Source: Porphyrobacter sp. GA68 (GTDB taxonomy: Bacteria; Pseudomonadota; Alphaproteobacteria; Sphingomonadales; Sphingomonadaceae). Taken from it: 64,000 bases of DNA. The position numbers and the translations under genes were made by a program. Of this stretch, positions 34,601 to 43,023 are shown one piece after another (position 1 is the stretch's first letter; each line of letters begins with the position of its first letter). The stretch spans positions 372,001 to 436,000 of the forward strand of contig NZ_JAKQYJ010000002.1 in the NCBI RefSeq assembly GCF_022605525.1, in the 5' to 3' direction. Under the pieces are notes generated by a model. It did no database searches and was not told where the DNA came from. It worked only from the letters and a program-made list of their open reading frames with translations.

Positions 34601-35040
34601 ACCGTATCAGTTCCTAGTCATCGTTGTTTCCGGCCAGGCGGTTGGGTCCGCCGGTCTTTTGGCCAGTCCGCCGGCAGGGCCGCATGCCTCCGCCAGCATC
34701 CGGCGTGCAGGATCGGTTCGCGAGGGGAACGGCAGTGTGCGCAGCGGAGAAAAGCTCCTGAGTGCGACAGCTATGCAAGAGTTCCCGTCGCGAGCGTGTC
34801 TCCCGCTCGTCGGACGGGCGGGCGCATAGCCCACCTGCCGAGCAAAGGCAAGGCTGACCCGCTTTCGCGCACCCGACCGGCGAGACATGGACCGCCTGTT
34901 ACACTGTCCTGGACGAAAAGAAGCGGCCGTCCTGAAAGGCATGCTTTCACGTGTGCGGGAGGTCTGAAGCACGTGGTTCATCCAGCGGCTGATGCACAAT
35001 CGTCCGGGTGTAGGACAGCAGCGCTAGCGGCCCCAGGCGC
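34601..35040 (-). other. Non-coding leader/intergenic region between cmk and rpsA
   Basis: 440 bases without a credible gene: the open frames crossing it have no homology, no ribosome site and odd composition. It holds the candidate rpsA promoter (34823-34851), giving a leader of roughly 210 bases. In other bacteria S1 represses its own translation through a structured leader; whether this one does so cannot be seen by eye. Nothing else is recognised. Confidence 0.6.
34823..34851 (-). promoter_or_regulatory. Candidate promoter of rpsA
   Basis: Minus strand TTGCCT (34846-34851), 17-base spacer, TATGCG (34823-34828). Matches the window-wide promoter form TTGC-N16/17-TATG. Confidence 0.45.
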
Positions 35041-35670
35041 TTACCCGCGCGCTCGCATGGCTTGCGCCACCGCCTCGATTGCCGCTTCGATAGCCTGTTC
35101 CCTGGCAAAGGCGGTGGTGTCGAGGATCAGTGCGTCCATCGCCGGGCGCAGCGGCGCGTCAGCGCGGCTCATATCCCGCGCGTCGCGGCGGGCAATGTCC
35201 CGCTCAACTTCCGCCAGACTGAACTCGCCGCCCCGCGCGCTCAGTTCCAGCCAGCGGCGCCGGGCGCGTTCCTGCACGCTGGCGGTGACGAACAGCTTTA
35301 CGTCCGCGTCGGGTGCGATGACGGTGCCGATATCCCGTCCGTCCAGAACTGCGCCGCCGGGCTGGGTGGCGAAGTCGCGCTGTCGCTGGAACAGTGCCTC
35401 GCGCACCGCGGGATGGACCGAAACCCGGCTGGCAAGCGCTCCTGCATCCTCGGTGCGCAGGCGGGGGTCACAAAGGAGGCTCGCGGGAAAGCTGGTGCCC
35501 GCCAGTGCATCGGCAGGCGCATCGACATCGCCCCCGGCACAAGAGGTCTGCCACCCCGTGGCGCGGTACAACAGGCCCGTGTCCAGATGCGGCAGGCCGA
35601 ATCGCCGGGCTATCGCGGCGGCAATGGTCCCCTTGCCGGACGCGGTGGGGCCGTCGACGGCGACGATCAT
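35041..35670 (-). CDS. cmk: (d)CMP kinase
   Basis: 209 residues, P-loop nucleoside monophosphate kinase. Seen: MIVAVDGPTASGKGTIAAAIARRFG (the P-loop GPTASGKGT), LDTGLLYRATGW, GRDIGTVIAPDADVKLFVTAS and an Arg-rich lid (RDARDMSRADAPLRPA). ATG overlaps the stop of the upstream small gene (ATGA). The in-frame extension to 36018 runs through that gene and is rejected. Confidence 0.95.
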   Translation of the reverse strand: MIVAVDGPTASGKGTIAAAIARRFGLPHLDTGLLYRATGWQTSCAGGDVDAPADALAGTSFPASLLCDPRLRTEDAGALASRVSVHPAVREALFQRQRDFATQPGGAVLDGRDIGTVIAPDADVKLFVTASVQERARRRWLELSARGGEFSLAEVERDIARRDARDMSRADAPLRPAMDALILDTTAFAREQAIEAAIEAVAQAMRARG

Positions 35671-35939
35671 GCAGCTTTCCTGCGCGCGCGCCACGCCTTG
35701 GCCAAACCCCACAAGGCGATGGCCGCCCAGAATCCTTCCAGCACGAGGCTGGGCCAGTTGGTATGCACCATCAGCGATACGGTGAGCAGCGCCGCGCCCA
35801 GCAGGTTGGTGCCGTGCAGCACGAAGGGACTGGGTGCATCGGCAAACGTCAGATAGGCGTAGGCAGCGATGATGCAGCCGGTGCCGATGAAGCCCACCAG
35901 CATCGCCCAATCGGCCATCAGGATGATGTCTGTCTGCAT
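35667..35939 (-). CDS. CBU_0592-like small membrane protein
   Basis: 90 residues (ATG 35939; a TTG one codon earlier is possible). Three hydrophobic segments: MLVGFIGTGCIIAAYAYLTF, HGTNLLGAALLTVSLMVH and LVLEGFWAAIALWGLAKAW, matching the CBU_0592-like family of unknown function. It is packed between aroA (TGATG junction) and cmk (ATGA junction), so it is translated with them. Confidence 0.75.
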   Translation of the reverse strand: MQTDIILMADWAMLVGFIGTGCIIAAYAYLTFADAPSPFVLHGTNLLGAALLTVSLMVHTNWPSLVLEGFWAAIALWGLAKAWRARRKAA

Positions 35940-37234
35940 CAACGCAGCCCTTCCAGCAGCTCTGCGAAGCGAGGGAAGCTGGTGGCGATCGGCCGCACGT
36001 CGTCGATCGCAACGCCATGCCGGCTCACCAGTCCGGCCACGGCCATGCTCATCGCGATCCGGTGGTCAAGGCAGGTCGCCACCTCCTGTCCTTGCCCGGT
36101 GCCGGCCAGCAGATCTCCGCCCGTGCCGTCGATCACCAGCCCGTCGGCAGTCTCCTTAAGCCGCGCCCCGGCAAGCGCCAGCGCGGCGGCCATGGCGCTT
36201 AACCGGTCGCTTTCCTTGACCCGCAGTTCCGCCAGCCCGCTGGTGGTGGTGCGCCCGGTGGCCAGAGCGGCGGCGATGAACAGCACGGGAAACTCGTCGA
36301 TCATCGAGGGGGCGATTGCCGGATCGACCTCTATTCCCGTCAGTGGCGAATGGCACACGTGGAGATCGGCCACCGGCTCCCCGCCAACTTCACGCCTGTT
36401 CAATTCGCGGATGCGGCCGCCCATCTGCCGCAGCACGGTGACGAGGCCGGTTCGGGCCGGGTTCATGCCGACGTTCTCGATGGTGATCTCGCTGCCCTCC
36501 ACCAGGAGCGCGGCCACGATGAAGAAAGCGGCGGACGAGGCATCGCCGGGGATCTCGAGCGGCAAGGGTTTGAGCTGAGCCTGACCGCGCAGCCTGACCA
36601 TGCGTTCGCCCGCGTCCTCCTCCACCGTCACGTCCGCTCCGAAGGCACGCAGCATTCGCTCGGTATGGTCGCGGGTGGCGACCGGTTCGATCACGGTGGT
36701 GATCCCGGGCGTATTGAGCGCGGCGAGGAGCACGGCACTCTTAACCTGGGCCGAAGCGACCGGCAGGCGGTATTCAATGGGGACCGCGGGACTGGCCCCC
36801 GTTACGATCAGCGGCAAGGTATCGCCCGGCGCGGCCGCGAAGCTGGCGCCCATCAACGACAGCGGTTCGATCACCCGTTTCATCGGACGCCGCGACAGGC
36901 TGGCGTCGCCGGTGAAGCACGTGGTCATGGCGTGGCTCGCCGCAACCCCCATCAGCAGCCGTGCGGCGGTGCCCGCATTGCTCATGTGCAGCGCGCCTTC
37001 GGGTTGCAGCACGCTGCCGATGCCGGTGCCGTGAACCACCCAGTCCGTGCCATCCCGCTCCACCGTGGCGCCGAACGCCTGCACGGCGGCCAACGTGGCG
37101 AATACATCTTCGGCTTCCAGCAGCCCGGTAATGCGGGTTTCGCCCACGCTCAATCCGCCCAGGATCAGGGCGCGATGACTGACCGACTTGTCGCCGGGAA
37201 CGGTGATGCGGCCCGCCAGTCGCCGGGCGGGCAT
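35939..37234 (-). CDS. aroA: 3-phosphoshikimate 1-carboxyvinyltransferase (EPSP synthase)
   Basis: About 431 residues from ATG 37234; sixth step of the shikimate pathway. Seen: LAGRITVPGDKSVSHRALILGGL at the start, HMSNAGTAARLLMG (the LxNAGT region), SLSRRPMKRVIEPL, PVASAQVKSAVLLAAL and RVKESDRLSAMA. The motif order and the Ala in SNAGTAARL put it with bacterial class II, glyphosate-tolerant-type enzymes by look only. The start is unsure: an in-frame TTG at 37264 and longer GTG forms exist, and no clear ribosome site decides. Confidence 0.92.
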   Translation of the reverse strand: MPARRLAGRITVPGDKSVSHRALILGGLSVGETRITGLLEAEDVFATLAAVQAFGATVERDGTDWVVHGTGIGSVLQPEGALHMSNAGTAARLLMGVAASHAMTTCFTGDASLSRRPMKRVIEPLSLMGASFAAAPGDTLPLIVTGASPAVPIEYRLPVASAQVKSAVLLAALNTPGITTVIEPVATRDHTERMLRAFGADVTVEEDAGERMVRLRGQAQLKPLPLEIPGDASSAAFFIVAALLVEGSEITIENVGMNPARTGLVTVLRQMGGRIRELNRREVGGEPVADLHVCHSPLTGIEVDPAIAPSMIDEFPVLFIAAALATGRTTTSGLAELRVKESDRLSAMAAALALAGARLKETADGLVIDGTGGDLLAGTGQGQEVATCLDHRIAMSMAVAGLVSRHGVAIDDVRPIATSFPRFAELLEGLR

Positions 37235-37507
37235 GAAACGCTGCGGGGCGGGGGAGCCTTGCAATGAACAATCCTTGGCAGTGCCGGGCTGTAACGGTGC
37301 CGGGTCTTGGTGGTGCCGGACCGCAACCGGGTCGGGTTTGCGCGGCTTTTGACAGCCGTGCCGCCCTATGGCAAGGCGCGCCGCCTGCTTGCTCAAGGAG
37401 GTTGATTCCACCTCGCGGATACCTCATCTCGGGCATCGCCAGCAGATTTGCTCATGCTTACCGCGCCTGGCGCCCTGTCGGGGCTGGCGCTGCTTTAAGG
37501 AACGATT

Positions 37508-37828
37508 ATGGTCAAGCCAGAATGGGGCTCCAAGCGCACCTGCCCGAAGTGCGGGACACGCTTCTACGATCTGAACAAGGACGATCCTGCAACCTGCATC
37601 GAATGCGGGGAACAGTGGACGCCCGAACCGGTGCTGAAATCCAAGCAGCCGATCGCCTTCGAGGAAGTTGAAAAGAAGAAGGACCGCGAAGCCGACAGCG
37701 ATCTGGCGGACGACGATCTGGAAGACATCGACGAGGAAGAGGATTCGCCCGACAACGAAGTCGACCTGGGCGGAGACGACGATCTCGGCGTGGCCACGGT
37801 CGACAGCGACGAGGACGACGAAAGCTGA
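37508..37828 (+). CDS. TIGR02300 / FYDLN-acid family protein
   Basis: 106 residues. N-terminal zinc-ribbon-like half (GSKRTCPKCGTRFYDLNKDDPATCIECGEQW, four Cys as CPKC...CIEC) carrying the FYDLN motif, then a very acidic tail (DDDLEDIDEEEDSPDNEV). Widespread in alphaproteobacteria, function unknown. AAGGA site 5-9 bases ahead of ATG. Divergent from aroA and upstream of tRNA-Ala. Confidence 0.9.
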   Translation: MVKPEWGSKRTCPKCGTRFYDLNKDDPATCIECGEQWTPEPVLKSKQPIAFEEVEKKKDREADSDLADDDLEDIDEEEDSPDNEVDLGGDDDLGVATVDSDEDDES

Positions 37829-37867
37829 GCCGCGGCGGGGCGTTAGATGCCTGGCGCATGAAAACAC

Positions 37868-37896
37868 TTGCATCGGCGCGCTGGCGGCAATAAACG
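37868..37896 (+). promoter_or_regulatory. Candidate promoter of tRNA-Ala
   Basis: TTGCAT (37868-37873), 17-base spacer, TAAACG (37891-37896). Identical -10 and spacing to the tRNA-Val candidate. Confidence 0.45.
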
Positions 37897-37954
37897 CCGC
37901 CTCCGCCGCAAGGCACAGGCAGCACCTCCCAGGGTGCCGCGCAGAATTGGTGAC

Positions 37955-38030
<76 letters not shown>

Positions 38031-38085
38031 ACCATCCGGACGACAAACGGTCCGGCGAGAAGATTGACCGGGAAGCTGCCTTCCC

Positions 38086-38121
38086 ACGCCGGCCGACGAG
38101 GTTTCGTTCGCCGGCGTTTTT
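38086..38121 (+). terminator. Terminator after tRNA-Ala
   Basis: ACGCCGGC (38086-38093) and GCCGGCGT (38110-38117) form an 8-base-pair stem running into TTTTT. It isolates the tRNA from ffh. Confidence 0.75.
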
Positions 38122-38178
38122 GGCATTTGCTGCCTGTGACCGCGCAATACGGGTCGGGGCGAAGGAGTTCGAGTAGGC

Positions 38179-39663
38179 ATGTTCGACACACTGTCCGACC
38201 GGCTTGGCGGCGTCTTCGACCGGCTGAAGGGGCGCGGCGCTCTGCGCGAACAGGATGTGCGCGACGCCATGCGGGAGGTGCGGATCGCCTTGCTGGAGGC
38301 GGACGTCGCCCTGCCTGTGGTCCGCCGCTTCGTCGACGCCGTGACCGAGAAAGCGGTCGGACAGGATGTCCTGCGATCTGTCACGCCAGGCCAGCAGGTG
38401 GTCAAGATCGTCAACGACGAACTGACCGCCATGCTGGGCGGGGAAGGCACCGCCGACCTGCTGCTGGATGCGCGGCCGCCGGTCGTGATCATGATGGTTG
38501 GCCTGCAGGGATCGGGCAAGACCACGACCACCGCCAAGCTGGCGAAGCTGATCCGCGACAAGCGCGGCAAGAAACCGCTGATGGCGTCGCTGGACGTGCA
38601 GCGCCCTGCAGCGCAGGAGCAGCTGGCGGTGCTGGGTAGCCAGATCGACGTGGCTACCCTGCCGATCATCGGTGGACAGCAGCCTGTCGACATTGCCCGC
38701 CGCGCGATGGAAGCCGCACGGATGCAGGCGTTCGACGTGCTGCTGCTCGATACGGCCGGGCGCCTGCACGTCGACGACGCGCTGATGGCGGAGATGAAGG
38801 CGGTGGCCGGCGTGTCCGCCCCGACCGAGGTGCTGCTGGTCGTGGACGCCCTGACCGGGCAGGACGCGGTCAACGTCGCGCAATCGTTCAGCGGCGAGGT
38901 GCCGCTGACCGGCGTGGTGCTGACGCGGATGGACGGCGATGCCCGCGGCGGGGCGGCGCTGTCGATGCGGCATGTCACGGGCAAGCCGATCAAGTTCGCC
39001 GGCACGGGGGAAAAGCTCGACGCGCTGGAGGCGTTCAACCCCGAACGGGTCGCGGGCCGAATCCTTGGGATGGGCGATGTCGTCAGCCTGGTCGAACGCG
39101 CCGCGGAAACCATTCAGGCCGAAGATGCGCAGGCGCTGGCCAAGAAGTTTGCCGCCGGCAAGTTCGATCTCGACGACCTCAGGATGCAGCTGCGGCAGAT
39201 GCAGAACATGGGCGGTCTGGGTGTTCTGGCGGGCATGATGCCGGGCATGAAGAAAGCCAAGGCCGCGATGGCGCAGAGCGGTGTCGATGACAAGGTGCTG
39301 GTCCACATGGACGCCATCATCGGGTCCATGACCGCCAAGGAGCGGGCCAAACCCGAACTCCTCAATGCCAAGCGCAAGCGGCGCATCGCGGCCGGTTCCG
39401 GGACCGAGGTGTCCGACATCAACCGCCTGCTCAAGATGCATCAGGAGATGGCGCGGGCCATGAAGCAGATCAGGAAGATGGGCGGACTGAAAGGTCTTGG
39501 CGCCCTTCTGGGCGGTGGCGGTGGCCTTGGCGGAATGCTTGGCGGCAAAAGCGGGGCGGGCGGTGGCAATCCGCTGGCCGGTCTGCCCGGACTGCCGGGC
39601 GGCAAGGATGGCCAGATGCCGGACATGGCCGAGCTGGAAAAGTTTCTGAAAAAGCCGAACTAA
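38179..39663 (+). CDS. ffh: Signal recognition particle protein Ffh
   Basis: 494 residues; GTPase that with 4.5S RNA brings nascent membrane proteins to FtsY. N domain (about 1-95), G domain with G1 [10 protein letters not shown] (108-117), [24 protein letters not shown] and [11 protein letters not shown], then a Met-rich M domain ([33 protein letters not shown]). The C-terminus is a Gly-rich spacer ending [10 protein letters not shown]. First protein gene of the ffh-rpsP-rimM cluster. Confidence 0.96.
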   Translation: MFDTLSDRLGGVFDRLKGRGALREQDVRDAMREVRIALLEADVALPVVRRFVDAVTEKAVGQDVLRSVTPGQQVVKIVNDELTAMLGGEGTADLLLDARPPVVIMMVGLQGSGKTTTTAKLAKLIRDKRGKKPLMASLDVQRPAAQEQLAVLGSQIDVATLPIIGGQQPVDIARRAMEAARMQAFDVLLLDTAGRLHVDDALMAEMKAVAGVSAPTEVLLVVDALTGQDAVNVAQSFSGEVPLTGVVLTRMDGDARGGAALSMRHVTGKPIKFAGTGEKLDALEAFNPERVAGRILGMGDVVSLVERAAETIQAEDAQALAKKFAAGKFDLDDLRMQLRQMQNMGGLGVLAGMMPGMKKAKAAMAQSGVDDKVLVHMDAIIGSMTAKERAKPELLNAKRKRRIAAGSGTEVSDINRLLKMHQEMARAMKQIRKMGGLKGLGALLGGGGGLGGMLGGKSGAGGGNPLAGLPGLPGGKDGQMPDMAELEKFLKKPN

Positions 39664-39691
39664 ACATTTACGGACGAAAGGTTATCTAATC

Positions 39692-40153
39692 ATGGCAGTT
39701 GCAATTCGACTTTCCCGCGGTGGCGCGAAGAAGCGCCCTTACTACCGCATCGTCGTGGCGGATTCCCGCTCCTCGCGTGACGGCAAGTACCTTGAACAGA
39801 TCGGCACCTATAATCCGCTGCTGGCGAAGGACTCGGGTGACCGGGTCAAGCTGAACGAGGACCGCGCCCGCCACTGGCTGAACGTCGGGGCGCAGCCGTC
39901 CGACCGGGTTGCCCGCTTCCTCGACGCTGCCGGAATTCGCGAACGGGCCGCGCGCAACAATCCGAAGAAGGGTGAGCCCGGCGAGAACGCCAAGACTCGC
40001 GCCGAAGAAAAGGCTGCCAAGGAAGCCGAAGCCGCCGAAGCGGCTGCCGCCGCCAGCGCCGCGCCGGAGCCGGAAGCACAGACTGAACCGGTCGAAGGCA
40101 GCGACAGCGCTGCGACCGGCGACGACGCCGACGCCGGGAAAGCGGAAGGTTGA
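39692..40153 (+). CDS. rpsP: 30S ribosomal protein S16 with long acidic C-terminal tail
   Basis: 153 residues. The first 85 or so are a normal S16 ([33 protein letters not shown]-type region, [11 protein letters not shown]). The remainder, about 65 residues, is an Ala/Glu/Pro tail ([21 protein letters not shown]...) beyond the usual 80-90-residue length; such tails are seen in other alphaproteobacteria. The GAAAGG site precedes ATG. Confidence 0.94.
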   Translation: MAVAIRLSRGGAKKRPYYRIVVADSRSSRDGKYLEQIGTYNPLLAKDSGDRVKLNEDRARHWLNVGAQPSDRVARFLDAAGIRERAARNNPKKGEPGENAKTRAEEKAAKEAEAAEAAAAASAAPEPEAQTEPVEGSDSAATGDDADAGKAEG

Positions 40154-40163
40154 CCGCCCGATC

Positions 40164-40185
40164 CCCCTCCCGTTCGCGGGAGGGG
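40164..40185. repeat. Perfect GC-rich hairpin between rpsP and rimM
   Basis: CCCCTCCCG - TTCG - CGGGAGGGG, a 9-base-pair perfect stem with a TTCG tetraloop, 10 bases after the rpsP stop. It resembles the CCCTCCCG...CGGGAGGG intergenic repeat common in sphingomonad genomes (general impression, not checked). It argues that this stretch is not coding, hence the rimM start further on. Confidence 0.6.
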
Positions 40186-40212
40186 TCAGGCGTGCGCGGC
40201 CCGGCCCGGCTG

Positions 40213-40740
40213 ATGTCCGGCACGCCCGCTGATAGCACCCTTTCGGGAGGGGAACCTGCGGATAAGGCCATCACCCTCGCCGCGATTGCCGGCGCGCACG
40301 GGGTGGCGGGCGAAGTGCGGCTGAAGCTGCTGGGCGACGGGGTGGACGGGCTCAGAGCGCACAAGCTGTTCAACAATGGCGCGCTTCGCCTAAGCTCCAT
40401 TCGTTCCGACGGGAAGGGCGGCGCGATCGCCCGCGTCGATGGCGTGCACGATCGCACGGCTGCCGAGGCGCTGCGCGGGACTGCTCTCACCGTGCCACGT
40501 TCATCTCTGCCTCCGCTGGCGGAAGGGGAGTTCTATCATGCGGACCTGCTCGACCTGCCGGTCGTGAACGAATGTGGCGATCCTGTTGGCCGGGTCGTGG
40601 CGGTGGAGAACTTCGGCGCGACCGACATCGTCGAGGTAGAGCGCGACGGCGGCGGGCGCTTCATGGTGCCCTTGACCCCTGACGCGGTGCCGGACTGGAA
40701 CGCGGAACGCCTGGTCGTAAACGCCGCGTTCAACGTTTGA
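40213..40740 (+). CDS. rimM: Ribosome maturation factor RimM
   Basis: About 175 residues; binds S19 and aids 16S rRNA head maturation. Seen: ITLAAIAGAHGVAGEVRLKLLGD at the N-terminal barrel, GVHDRTAAEALRGTALTVPRSSLPPL, and the PRC-barrel end EFYHADLLDLPV and VPLTPDAVPDW. I use ATG 40213; a TTG at 40150 that overlaps the rpsP stop (TTGA) is the alternative, but it would place the 40164-40185 hairpin in the coding region. Confidence 0.9.
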   Translation: MSGTPADSTLSGGEPADKAITLAAIAGAHGVAGEVRLKLLGDGVDGLRAHKLFNNGALRLSSIRSDGKGGAIARVDGVHDRTAAEALRGTALTVPRSSLPPLAEGEFYHADLLDLPVVNECGDPVGRVVAVENFGATDIVEVERDGGGRFMVPLTPDAVPDWNAERLVVNAAFNV

Positions 40741-40776
40741 TCCGAAGCGCCAATGGTGCGCCGGGACGGCGCCGCT

Positions 40777-41685
40777 TCATCGCAGCAGACCGACCTCTCC
40801 TGCCAGCTTGTTGCGGATGCGCGTCGCGGCGACGCCGGCTTGCCCCATCGCATGGCTGATCTGGTCCAGGCCTTCGACCACGTCGCCGGCCGCAAACAGC
40901 CCGGCGATGCTGGTTTCCAGATGGTCGGTGACTTCCAGCCGGCCATCATCGTTCGCGGCGGCGCCCAAGTCCACCGCCAGTTCGGACCGGATGTGCGAAC
41001 CCAGCGCGGGATACACGCTGTCAAAGCTCATCCAGCCACGCGCCGTTTCCACCGCCAGCCGGTCGCCTTCCAGTCGATAACGACCGCACGGACCGTCCAC
41101 CCGCACGATTCCCGCGTCGTCGAGCCTGGCGATGCATTCGGCGTCCAGATCATGCTCCGCATCGGGTGCGATCAGCGTCAGGTCTTTGGTGAAGCCGCGG
41201 ATGAAGATCGCCTCGGCCGTGCCGTGGGTGTGCGTGCCGATAACGGCCACCCGCTTGTCGGTGACTTCATACCCGTCGCATACCGGGCAGTACCGCAGCG
41301 CACCCTTGAACAGCGCCGCGTCGTGCAGTTCGTCGTCCATTCCCGGCGGGTGGAGGTTGAACACTCCGGTCGCCAGCAGCACGGTACGCGCGCGAAATAC
41401 CTGTCCCTGTGTGTGGACGCGAAAACCCTCTCCCTCGCGCTCCAGTCTTTCCACCCGCTTTTCTTCGCGGTGCGCGCCGTACTTTTCCGCTTGCCGCCGC
41501 ATCCGGTCGAGGAGATCGGTACCCTTGATCCCCTCGGGATAACCCGCATGATTGTGGGTGCACGGGATCAGCGCCGCGCGGCTGGTGCCGCAGTCGAACA
41601 GCCGGATTGAAAGGTGATAGCGGGCAAGGTAGATTGCGGCGGTCAGTCCCGCCGGCCCGCCGCCGATGATGATGCAGTCGTCCAT
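40777..41685 (-). CDS. Thioredoxin-reductase-like FAD/NAD(P)-dependent oxidoreductase
   Basis: 302 residues from ATG 41685 (a first ATG at 41715 is possible). N-terminal FAD motif [18 protein letters not shown], redox-active-type CxxC in [10 protein letters not shown] (C133, C136), and C-terminal [22 protein letters not shown]. The NAD(P) Rossmann turn is odd: [16 protein letters not shown] has GTHTHG where TrxR has GGGxSA. Either a divergent TrxR or a relative using another partner. The gene points against its neighbours and splits the rpsP-rimM/trmD-rplS cluster. Confidence 0.85.
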   Translation of the reverse strand: MDDCIIIGGGPAGLTAAIYLARYHLSIRLFDCGTSRAALIPCTHNHAGYPEGIKGTDLLDRMRRQAEKYGAHREEKRVERLEREGEGFRVHTQGQVFRARTVLLATGVFNLHPPGMDDELHDAALFKGALRYCPVCDGYEVTDKRVAVIGTHTHGTAEAIFIRGFTKDLTLIAPDAEHDLDAECIARLDDAGIVRVDGPCGRYRLEGDRLAVETARGWMSFDSVYPALGSHIRSELAVDLGAAANDDGRLEVTDHLETSIAGLFAAGDVVEGLDQISHAMGQAGVAATRIRNKLAGEVGLLR

Positions 41686-41724
41686 GTTCTTGCCTTGCCC
41701 CACAGGTGCTTGCATGACGCGGCG

Positions 41725-42480
41725 ATGACTTTCGCCGCGACCGTTCTAACGCTGTACCCGCAAATGTTTCCCGGTCCATTGGGCGAGAGCCTGGCAGGGC
41801 GGGCATTGGAGCGGGGGGATTGGTCGTGCGAGGCGGTGCAGATCCGCGAGTTTGCGACCGATAAGCACCGCACGGTCGACGATACGCCGGCCGGGGGCGG
41901 GGCGGGCATGGTGCTGAAGCCAGACGTGCTGGCGGCGGCGGTGGACGCGGTGTCGGTGCGCGAAGGCAATGCCCGTCGCCCCGCTCTCGCCATGACGCCC
42001 CGTGGCACTCCGATAACGCAGCAGCGTATCCGCGAACTCGCGTCCGGTCCCGGCGTGATCCTGCTGTGCGGCCGGTTCGAAGGATTTGACGAACGCCTGT
42101 TCGAAGCGCGGCCGTTCATCGAGCAAGTCGCGCTTGGCGACATCGTGCTGTCGGGCGGCGAGCCCGCGGCGCTCGCCATCCTTGACGCTTGCATTCGCTT
42201 GCTGCCCGGCGTAATGGGCGCGGCTTCAAGCGGGGTAGATGAGAGCTTCGAAAGCGGGCTTCTCGAATACCCGCAATATACCCGACCTCAGGAATGGGAA
42301 GGGCGCACGATCCCTGAAGTGCTGCGATCGGGGGATCATGCGAAGATTGCCGCCTGGCGCCACGCCAGGAGCGAGGATGACACACGGTTACGCAGGCCGG
42401 ACCTTTGGGGGCGTTACAGTGACGCTCGGGCCCGATCTGCCTCTGGCGCGCGGCAGACAGATGAGGACCAGGACCAGTGA
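41725..42480 (+). CDS. trmD: tRNA (guanine(37)-N(1))-methyltransferase TrmD
   Basis: 251 residues, SPOUT knot enzyme that prevents +1 frameshifting. Seen: [62 protein letters not shown] and [25 protein letters not shown] (knot and SAM site). Start ATG 41725, close to the divergent oxidoreductase start, so its promoter must lie within that gene's 5' end. Coupled to rplS by GTGA. Confidence 0.95.
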   Translation: MTFAATVLTLYPQMFPGPLGESLAGRALERGDWSCEAVQIREFATDKHRTVDDTPAGGGAGMVLKPDVLAAAVDAVSVREGNARRPALAMTPRGTPITQQRIRELASGPGVILLCGRFEGFDERLFEARPFIEQVALGDIVLSGGEPAALAILDACIRLLPGVMGAASSGVDESFESGLLEYPQYTRPQEWEGRTIPEVLRSGDHAKIAAWRHARSEDDTRLRRPDLWGRYSDARARSASGARQTDEDQDQ

Positions 42481-42845
42481 ACCTGATTCAACAGCTCGAG
42501 GCGGAAGCGATCCAGAACCTCGGCAAGGATATTCCGGAATTTCGCGCAGGCGACACCCTGCGCGTCGGCGTAAAGGTCGTCGAAGGCACGCGCGAACGTG
42601 TGCAGAACTTCGAAGGCGTCGTCATCGCCCGTTCAAACCGGGGCATGGGCTCGAATTTCACCGTGCGCAAGATGAGCTTTGGCGAGGGGGTGGAGCGTGT
42701 GTTCCCGCTGTATTCGCCCATCATCGACAGCATCGAAGTGGTGCGCCGCGGCGTGGTGCGCCGGGCCAAGCTGTATTACCTGCGCGGCCGCACGGGCAAG
42801 CGCGCGCGTATCGCCGAACGGCGGGACAACGCGCCCAAGGCCTGA
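42477..42845 (+). CDS. rplS: 50S ribosomal protein L19
   Basis: 122 residues, GTG start overlapping the trmD stop (GTGA). Seen: [29 protein letters not shown], the [21 protein letters not shown] segment, [21 protein letters not shown] and a basic C-terminus. Followed by a terminator. Confidence 0.96.
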   Translation: MNLIQQLEAEAIQNLGKDIPEFRAGDTLRVGVKVVEGTRERVQNFEGVVIARSNRGMGSNFTVRKMSFGEGVERVFPLYSPIIDSIEVVRRGVVRRAKLYYLRGRTGKRARIAERRDNAPKA

Positions 42846-42866
42846 GCGTCCTGTCGGTTGCTGTTG

Positions 42867-42908
42867 CCAAAAGGGCGTCGCGGGGGCACCGCGGCGCCCT
42901 TTTGGCTT
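42867..42908 (+). terminator. Terminator after rplS
   Basis: CCAAAAGGGCG (42867-42877) pairs with CGCCCTTTTGG (42895-42905), extended by a CGCGG/CCGCG inner stem, and CTTT follows. Confidence 0.75.
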
Positions 42909-42962
42909 TGCGGCGCGGGGCAGGGGAGTTGATGTTGGGCGGACCCGCAACGTCAGCGCGGG

Positions 42963-42990
42963 TTGCGCGGGAGAGCGGTCCCGCTAGGGT
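42963..42990 (+). promoter_or_regulatory. Candidate promoter of the S9 peptidase gene
   Basis: TTGCGC (42963-42968), 16-base spacer, TAGGGT (42985-42990), 34 bases before the ATG at 43024. Confidence 0.35.
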
Positions 42991-43023
42991 TGCCGGGCAA
43001 CAACCACGAGGCTCCTGCGTCAA

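Noticed and set aside
33398-35785. 795-residue open frame on the plus strand
   Set aside because: It is antisense to rpsA and cmk; high G+C DNA gives long shadow frames, and the translation has no recognisable domain.
35671-36018. Longer cmk start
   Set aside because: It would read through the CBU_0592-like gene in another frame; the P-loop MIVAVDGPTASGKGT marks the real N-terminus.
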